From Avena insularis (taxonomy: Eukaryota; Streptophyta; Magnoliopsida; Poales; Poaceae): 64,000 nucleotides of DNA. Positions 58,138 to 64,000 of this stretch are shown one piece after another. The stretch lies in the NCBI GenBank assembly GCA_023614405.1, contig CM042696.1:339441211-339505210 (forward strand). The letters run 5' to 3'. The translations under genes were made by a program, and so were the position numbers. Within the stretch, counting starts at the first letter, position 1; every line of letters begins with the position of its first letter. The notes under the pieces are model-generated. The model ran no database searches. It was not told the DNA's origin and saw only the letters and a list, made by a program, of their open reading frames with translations.

Positions 58138-59690
58138 ATGCCCGTGCCTCGCCCGCCCGCCCCCGGACTCCTCGGCTCGCGCCCACCGACCCACCAGGCC
58201 CTCTTCGCCGCGGCTCCGCCGTACGCCCCCGCCTACAACGCCGCTGCACCGACCTTCGGTCCGGCCTACGGCGCTCCACCGACCTACGCGCCTCCGCAGC
58301 CCGCCTGGGACCCGGCGCTCTACGCCGCCCTTCATCAGGCGCCCGCCCCTGGCTCCTACGCTGGAGGCGGCGATTGGTTCATGGACACGGGGGCGTCGAC
58401 CCACATGGCAGCTCAGCCGGGTAACCTCTCACATTCTTCTCCTACTTCCACCGAGTCTTGCATCATTGTCGGTAACAGCGTTGGTCTTCCTATCTCTCAC
58501 ATTGGTTCTGCTAGTTTTCCTTCCACTTCTAAACCACTGTCTCTCAATAATGTCATTGTCTCCCCCCATCTTATTCAGGATTTAGTCTCTGTCAAAACTC
58601 TTTCTCGTGATAATTCTGTAACTGTGGAATTTGACTCTTCTGGTTTTTCTATTAAGCACGCCCGTACCCGGATGGTGCTCCACCGATGTGAGAGCCCCGG
58701 CGACATGTATCCCGTCCAGGCGTCTCCCACCCCCGGCGCCGGACCCCGTGCTTTCTCCGCTAGCGTCGATCTTTGGCATGCTCATCTTGGACATCCCAGT
58801 GCCAACACGCTCCATCAAATAATGAGGGGTTTTTCGTTTTCTTGTAATAACAAGGCTACACATAGTTGTGAAGCATGTCGTGTCGGCAAACATGTCCGTC
58901 TCCATTTTAGTAATTTTTCCACAGTTGCGTCTTTTCCGTTCGAGTTAATTCATAGTGATGTCTAGACCTCTCTAATTCCTAGTAATTCTGGGTTTACGTA
59001 TTACTTAGTTATTCTTGGTGATTTTTCTCATTTTGTGTGGACGTTCCCTCTCCATAAAAAGTCCGTCGTCGCCCCCACTCTCATCGCTTTCTACGCCTAT
59101 GTGTCTACTCAGTTCGTTCGTTCCATCCACGCTCTCCAAACCGATAACGGCAAAGAGTTCGATAATGTCGCCATCCGCACACTCCTTCCATCTCACGGTA
59201 CTATCTTCCGCCTCACTTGCCCATACACCTCGCAGCAAAACGGCCGTGCCGAGCGCGTCCTCCGCACCCTCAATGACTGCGTCCGTACTCTTCTTTTTCA
59301 CGGTCATGTCCCACCTTCCTTCTGGCTTGACGCTATAGCCACCGCCACTCTCCTCGTTAACCTCCGTCCGTGTTGTACTCGCTGGAACTACGCGCCACAC
59401 CACCTCCTTTTCGGTCCCCCTCCCTCTTACGATGGTCTTCGGATCTTCGGTTGTCATTGTTACCCCAGCGTCGTTGCCACCGCACCTCACAAACTCGCTC
59501 CCCGCTCCATCCCATGTGTCTTTCTTGGTTACCCGGCTAACACCAAGGGATTTCGCTGCTATGATCCCGTGTCCCATCGGGTCATCACGTCACGGCATGT
59601 GTACTTTGATGAGCATTGCTTTCCGTTTGCACAGGAACAGGCGGCGTCTTCCCCTACACCCGCGGGTGGTACCCCGCGACGTCGCGCCCT
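58138..59690 (+). pseudogene. Copia-B protease and integrase
   Basis: The first frame (58138-58965) carries the protease site WFMDTGASTHMAA at about 58375-58413 and the pre-integrase zinc region LWHAHLGHPSANTLHQIMRG with CEACRVGKHVRLHF. A TAG at 58963 replaces the usual Trp of HSDVW. The next frame (from about 58966 to 59928) is the integrase core: LQTDNGKEFDNVAIRTLL, CPYTSQQNGRAERVLRTLND and FWLDAIATATLLVNLR, with D of TDNG and E of AERV present, then VFLGYPANTKGFRCYDP. The order and motifs are diagnostic for Copia. Confidence 0.88.
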
Positions 59691-59720
59691 TGAGCTCTTC
59701 GTCGACCCCACCGTCGTCGC

Positions 59721-59930
59721 CCTCGAGCCCATGCTCGGGCGCCGACCCGCCGACTTCGCCCGCGTCGCCCTCGAGCTCCAGCTCGGGTGTCGCCCCATCG
59801 CCTTCCTCCGCTGCACCCTCGAGCTCCAGCCCGGGTGCTACCCCGTCGACACCGCCTGCGTCGCCCTCGAGTTCCGGCTCGGGCGCCGCCTCGTCGACTG
59901 CATCACCCTCGAGTGGCCACTCGGGTGATG
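59721..59930 (+). repeat. Minisatellite in Copia-B, about 48-bp period
   Basis: CCCTCGAG starts at 59721, 59768, 59816, 59864 and 59906, each followed by a variable core ending CTCGGG or CCGGG. In the RT frame it codes a Ser/Pro/Ala-rich 16-residue repeat in the linker between integrase and RT. Each unit is itself partly palindromic. Confidence 0.78.
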
Positions 59931-60149
59931 TCGCGCCTGCCCCCACGGGTCCAGTCACCCGTGCACGCGCCGGCATCTTCCGCCCGTCGACGCGGTACCC
60001 CGCGGACGCATACGTCTGCCACGTCGCGACAGCCCAGTCGCCGCCCCTGGCGCCCTCCGCCTTCTGGGCCAGCGGCAACAACGTTCTCCCTCATGACGGT
60101 GGGGCATCTCCATCACACGGAGTTGAGGCGCCCTCTCCGCTGCCCGCCT

Positions 60150-60513
60150 CGGCTCTGGCAGCCCTCCGTGACCCGCTGTGGCTAGCGGCCATGCAGGACA
60201 AGTTCGACGCCCTGCAGCGCAACCAGACATGGCAGCTTGTGCCTCGCCCACGTCACGCCAACGTCATCACCGGGAAGTGGGTATTCAATCACAAGTTCCA
60301 TCCGGATGGTACTCCTGATCGGCATAAAGCGCGATGGGTCGTTCGCGGCATTCGTCAGCGGGCCGGTGTTGATTTCGCCGAAACCTTCACCCCGGTTGTC
60401 AAGCTCGGGACCATCCGCACTATGCTCCAGCTCGCCGTGTCTCGCTGCTGGCCTGTTCACCAGATGGACGTCTCCAACGCCTTTCTCCATGGTCATCTTG
60501 AGAAGCAAGTGTA
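60150..60513 (+). pseudogene. Copia-B reverse transcriptase, N-terminal part only
   Basis: DPLWLAAMQDKFDALQRNQT, WQLVPRPRHANVITGKWVFN, KFHPDGTPDRHKARWVVRG, DFAETFTPVVKLGTIRTMLQ and VHQMDVSNAFLHGHLEKQV follow in order, as in Copia RT. The frame ends at a TAA created at the junction (60512-60514), before the palm motif with YVDD would be reached. Confidence 0.88.
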
Positions 60514-60518
60514 ATAAC

Positions 60519-60848
60519 GGGCGGATGGGATTTTCAGGGTGCTTGACCATCAACGACATGCAACCCGAGGTCTTCGAGGCTCTGCTCTACTACATCTACA
60601 TGGATTCGGTGCCTGCTATGCGGGACGTGGACACCGACCGTAAGAGGGAAATCATCATGGGTTTACTTGAAGCTGCGGATCGGTTCGCTATTCAGAGATT
60701 GAAGCTAATATGCGAAAGCACACTGTCTAAGATCCTTGATGCCAATAAGGTGGTGACCACGTTGACTTTAGCAGAGAAGCATCACTGCCCGAGACTCCGA
60801 GAGGCTTGCCTTGAATTTATAGCGTCTTTTGTTGATCAAATGAAGTGA
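60519..60848 (+). pseudogene. MATH-BTB gene, 3' part (rest of BTB and BACK-like tail)
   Basis: The frame reads GRMGFSGCLTINDMQPEVFE, ALLYYIYMDSVPAM, EIIMGLLEAADRFAIQRLKL and ICESTLSKILDANKVVTTLT, AEKHHCPRLREACLEFIAS, ending FVDQMK and TGA at 60846-60848. It continues the BTB domain broken at 56890; by comparison with the family only about three residues (between FMA and GRMG) are lost. The protein would end somewhat earlier than typical MATH-BTB proteins. This 110-codon part is free of stops. Confidence 0.87.
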
Positions 60849-60898
60849 TTCTTCCAAGTACTAATAGGCGGAGTACTGTTTTACTCCTAAATTGTTTA

Positions 60899-61156
60899 CT
60901 CCCTCCATCCCAAGGCTTAAGGCATATAATTATTTTAAAAAGTCAAGCCATGTAAAATTTGACCAAACTTTTAGAAAAATCTATTAAGAACTATTATATT
61001 ATATAGATAGCATGTGAAAATATGTTTCATGATATATGTAAGGGTATGGATTATATAGTGTAAATATTAATATTTTTTTCTAAAAACTTGATCAAACTTT
61101 AGTTGGTTTGACTTTTAAAAAAAAATTATATGCCTTAAACCTTGGGACGGAGGTAG
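60899..61156. mobile_element. Stowaway-type MITE, 258 bp
   Basis: Begins CTCCCTCCATCCCAAGG and ends CCTTGGGACGGAGGTAG with TA duplications at 60897-60898 and 61157-61158. The inverted repeats extend about 35 bases inward, and the centre is AT-rich. It lies 50 bases after the MATH-BTB stop codon, in what would be its 3' untranslated region. Confidence 0.92.
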
Positions 61157-61158
61157 TA

Positions 61159-61910
61159 TTTATTAGACCCGTTTCTCAAAAACTGGAACGTAGTTTGTAT
61201 TGGTTTTTTTGTACGGCCGCTCTGGTCTCAGTTGTTGAATAATTATTTGGCATTGCCGGTCCGCGTAGCTTTTTTTAGCTTTTTTTTCGAGTTAATGCTT
61301 TTATTTTCTATAATTTTGTTGTATTTGCATTTTTGTTGAATCATACTTTTACTTTCACACTAGTAAAATGCATTTGATGTTTTTTGTTGCATCATAATAA
61401 TAACACAAATAATTTAAAGCCTTAATAAAGAGTTTTTTATACGATTTTTCAAAGATTTTTTACATATTTTATTTGGAAAACTTACAGTATACTATTAAAA
61501 TGAGGGAGAGTGTTGAGAATATTAATATGTTGCCTATCGTCTTTTTATCAGTTTAGAATTTTGAAATAGTTGACTAGGGCAACAATTTAATAATAATGAA
61601 AAATTGATAGGATACTATTGTTAACAAAATATAATTTCTTTCTCGTAAGCTCATTTGGAAAGAATATAATAATTCAAATATTTTTAAGTGTGCTGAGAAT
61701 GGGTGACCGATTAGGAAGTGTGACTAGGAGTGAGCAATTTGATTCGAAGTTAAGTGTGCTTAGAGATAAAGATGTCCTCAATGCGATTAAAATAATTCAA
61801 ATATTTTTAAATTTTTGAAGAAAAAAATTGAAGGATAGCCTACGTCGACGACAAAACGAGGCTATGCCGACGACTTCTCACCATCGGCGCCTCGCCTGTT
61901 TCCTGTAGTG
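61159..61910. mobile_element. AT-rich sequence ending in an orphan CACTA terminus
   Basis: The right edge at 61910 is an inverted CACTA end (on the - strand CACTACAGGAAACAGG), preceded by GC-rich subterminal words (CGTCGACGAC, GCCGACGACTT, CATCGGCGCC). The stretch 61159-61820 is AT-rich without reading frame. No matching left terminus occurs in the window, so the element's extent is unknown. Confidence 0.55.
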
Positions 61911-62723
61911 GAACATGATGAAACATATTTAAATAATAAACAAGATCACGATACATGTACTGATCATTTGCAGACGACGTAGCCATTGGTGCGAGTCAGC
62001 GACAAAGAAGAATCCTAGCCGCTGCTGACTTGGTAGACGAGCCGTGATGTAGATCGCGAGCAGTCGCGTGGAGCGCTTCCTAAAAGCATATTCCACCCTC
62101 TCACGTTCATGATTGTAAGAGCGAGTGTGGTTCCGGAGACCTCTCTCGCGTTTGCCGGTGCTCGGGATGGAGTAGACTACAATACAGACGCATGTAGAGA
62201 GAGATGGCAAAACCTAACTCATTTCAGCGTGTACTACGGCGTAAGACGGTAATATGTATCTACGGAGCGACTCAAGGAACCCTAATAGATACAATGTGGG
62301 CCTAGTCCACAAGTTGGGTACAACATCCCAAGGCGAGGGAGCGACCTGAACCGCCTAGTTGTGACGCTTCGGTCAAATCTTATAGTTTTTCTAAACAAAA
62401 AACATAAGATCGTCTTGAGGATCATTCCCGAAATCCGACGTGGCGACATGCATGCGTGTCGTGTCCAGTGTGACTACACGAGCGAGCATGTACCGCCCCT
62501 CTGTTCCCTCATTTACCAAGTGGTGAAATACTCCTCTTATAAAGAGGTCTAACTCTCTCCCAACTTTTTATTTGAAACTAAACTTAGCATTCTATCTCTT
62601 TCCTCACACATGAGTTGCCACAAACATAGGATTTGACATTTAATAAAAATTCTAAAATCTTACATGGCCATAAGTATTGGTCCCATTATTCCTTACCATC
62701 GATGACTATGTCTCAACAAGGAA
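61911..62723. other. No gene recognised
   Basis: Flank of the MATH relic. A short GC-richer patch at 61970-62200 is open on the - strand but without motif. Confidence 0.4.
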
Positions 62724-62960
62724 ATTGGTGTTGGCAATTTCGTTAGGTCCAGGACCTTCCAGGTTGACGGCTATGACTGGTCAATCAGGTACCACCCTGA
62801 TGTATGAGCTAAAAGTACATCTCTATTATCGTCGAGCTTACGAGCAAGAATGCAGAAGTGAGGGGACCAGAGTGTTAAAAGTATGTAGTACAGAGGACAG
62901 ATGTGGGATCGCAGGCTGCAACAAGTTCATGAAAATAAGTTTATTCAAGCATAGTATATG
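62724..62960 (+). pseudogene. Second MATH domain relic
   Basis: The segment at 62751-62801 reads RTFQVDGYDWSIRYHPD, the diagnostic strand of plant MATH domains, preceded by IGVGNFVRS. In another frame 62813-62866 reads KYISIIVELTSKNAEVRG, the next MATH strand, so a frameshift lies at 62802-62812. KFMKIS near 62924 fits the KFMKRS strand. No BTB domain follows; the CACTA element begins at 62996. With the MATH-BTB relic 6 kb to the left it suggests a former tandem cluster. Confidence 0.75.
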
Positions 62961-62995
62961 GACCAGTCTGATGGAATGTAACCATAGAATGTACC

Positions 62996-64000
62996 CACTA
63001 GTAGAAAAACTGTATTTCATTCGCAGCCTCCCAGAGATTTTGTCCCGGTTAGCTAATGCAAGCATTTGTCCCGGTTCGAGGGACCCGAGCGATGCACGGG
63101 AGCCAGGGGCCGGTTCTTAAGAGGATATTCGTTCCGGTTCGTATTACGAACCGGGACTAAAGGTCGGGCCCCAGACACGTGGCCTGCCGCACACCGTTAG
63201 TCCCAGTTCGTATTACGAACCGGGACAAATAGACCGCCTATAAATGTGCCGCCCCAGCCAGCCCTCCCTCTGTTTTTTCTCTTGGTTGAAGGAGGGAGGT
63301 GTGGTGTGCTAGTTTTTTTCCTATGCACATTAGGTGTTTGACGAAATGTCTGACAAAATGATACGCTTGATTTCACACAAAATAAAAATGATATGAGGTG
63401 CCCGAGCCACACTTAAGTCTTTCTCCTCTTTCTTTTCTTCTTGATCGAGGTTAGCAACCTTATCCTTCATCTGTCATTGATATAATAATGCATGCGTCGA
63501 CGTAAAGTGGTCATCTCACTGTTCATGATGTTCTGTAATGATGCAGATGAACCGGCGGGGATGGATGTATGGTGACCGACGTGAATCCGTGTACATTCAA
63601 GGCGTGGATAAATTTATCGATGTGGCTAAGGCAAACAAAGAGAATGGATTTATGTGTTGTCCATGTGTTCAATGTCGGAACATCAAGGAGTACTCTTCCT
63701 CGAAAATCATTCGCGGCCACCTGGTTTGGAGATGTTTCATGCCCAGCTATAATTGCTGGACCAAGCACGGAGAAAGATGGGTTATGATGGAACACAATGA
63801 AGAAGAAGAGGATGATGACAACTATTGTCATATGTTCCCTGAATACGATGATACTGCAATGGAAGAGAATGAAGAAGAAGGAGATGAAGAACGGGCATAA
63901 GATGATCCCGTTGATGATCTTGGTCGGGTCATTTCTGATGCAAAACGAGACTGTGAAATAGAGAAGGAAAAGTTGAAGTTGGAGGACATGTTAGAGGATC
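62996..64000 (+). mobile_element. CACTA transposon, left end, runs out of the window
   Basis: Starts CACTAGTAGAAAAACTG, a common CACTA terminal repeat in grasses. Subterminal repeats follow: GTCCCGGTT (63043, 63068) and the palindrome GGTTCGTATTACGAACC at 63137 and, as AGTTCGTATTACGAACC, at 63205. A TATAAAT box lies at 63239. The transposase frame begins at 63538. The right terminus lies beyond 64000. Confidence 0.88.
63538..63900 (+). pseudogene. CACTA TNP2-type transposase, N-terminal part
   Basis: The protein starts MMQMNRRGWMYGDRRESVYI and contains FIDVAKANKENGFMCCPCVQ, CRNIKEYSSSKIIRGHLVW and YNCWTKHGE: the transposase-associated domain (Pfam PF13963) that precedes TNP2. An acidic stretch (EEEEDDD, EENEEEGDEE) follows. 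TAA at 63898-63900 interrupts the frame, but DDPVDDLGRVISDAKRDCEI continues directly in the same frame and belongs to the same protein, so this is a nonsense mutation or an intron edge. The catalytic TNP2 domain would lie outside the window. Confidence 0.85.

Larger units (their letters stand above)
56891..60518 (+). mobile_element. Copia-B, 3'-truncated, inside the BTB domain
   Basis: The element starts with a short LTR (56891-57040) and an initiator-Met primer site, then gag, protease, integrase and the first part of RT in Copia order. It stops abruptly within RT after LHGHLEKQV at about 60511; RNase H and the 3' LTR are absent. Sequence of the host BTB domain begins at 60519. A deletion removed the element's right end together with only a few host codons. 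Three in-frame TAG codons mark its decay. Confidence 0.87.

Noticed and set aside
57458..58279. 273-codon - strand frame inside Copia-B
   Set aside because: It is the shadow of gag on the opposite strand in CpG-rich sequence; composition is Arg/Gly/Val rich without motif.
56976..58424. 482-codon + strand frame covering LTR, leader and gag of Copia-B
   Set aside because: It is an out-of-frame reading of the GC-rich leader and gag, giving Ser/Pro/Arg low-complexity protein; the true gag frame is recognised in another phase.
59005..59577. 190-codon - strand frame opposite integrase
   Set aside because: Shadow of a recognised Copia integrase; no motif of its own.
62677..63120. 147-codon + strand frame as a new gene
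   Set aside because: It crosses the CACTA terminus at 62996 and is out of frame with the MATH motifs recognised in the same DNA.

Overview
This window looks like an intergenic, transposon-packed stretch of a large grass genome, most probably Triticeae (wheat, Aegilops or barley type). The evidence is the set of families present: Tat-lineage Gypsy elements with an antisense gene, non-autonomous LTR elements whose LTRs begin TGATACGT/TGATACAT, CACTA elements with subterminal motifs containing GGTTCG and CGAACC, Stowaway MITEs starting CTCCCTCC, and MATH-BTB and Myb/SANT-like gene relics. No organism label is given, so the assignment is inference. I see no intact ordinary host gene.

Layout, left to right. 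1-3550 is the 5' part of a decayed Copia element (Copia-A, + strand). About 3550-15035 is a Tat-lineage Gypsy on the - strand (Gypsy I); it carries an antisense multi-exon gene on the + strand (5037-8225) and a 559-bp hAT-type MITE with a perfect 8-bp target duplication (12933-13491). 15036-17233 is a truncated non-autonomous LTR element. 17234-23761 is a second Tat-lineage Gypsy (Gypsy II, - strand) that keeps its 5' LTR but has lost the RT core and its 3' LTR. 23762-25274 ends in an orphan CACTA terminus, followed by low-information DNA to 27966.

27972-42874 is a complete non-autonomous LTR element (+ strand, target duplication aaatg). A related element (29586-36390, - strand, target duplication ataat) is inserted exactly at codon 3 of its gag. 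Both are gag-only or less and encode no polymerase. 45263-45620 holds an orphan RNase H1/viroplasmin-type domain. 46004-52190 is a broken Myb/SANT-like gene whose intron received an LTR element with LTRs of up to 3.7 kb and almost no internal region (46586-51861). A 5'-truncated LINE tail, an LTR fragment and a complex inverted-repeat structure (54494-55400) follow.

The right end contains a MATH-BTB gene (56232-60848) cut in its BTB domain by a 3'-truncated Copia element (Copia-B), a second MATH relic (62724-62960), two Stowaway MITEs, an orphan CACTA end (61910), and the start of a CACTA transposon (62996 onward) with the N-terminal part of its TNP2-type transposase.

The sequences act together mainly as a nested insertion record: each insertion boundary gives a relative date. 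I found no obviously new enzymatic system. The most unusual items are the antisense spliced gene, the rearranged foldback locus, a 53-bp palindromic module shared by several LTR families, the gag reading frame re-opened by an LTR terminus, and the near-seamless MATH-BTB/Copia junction.
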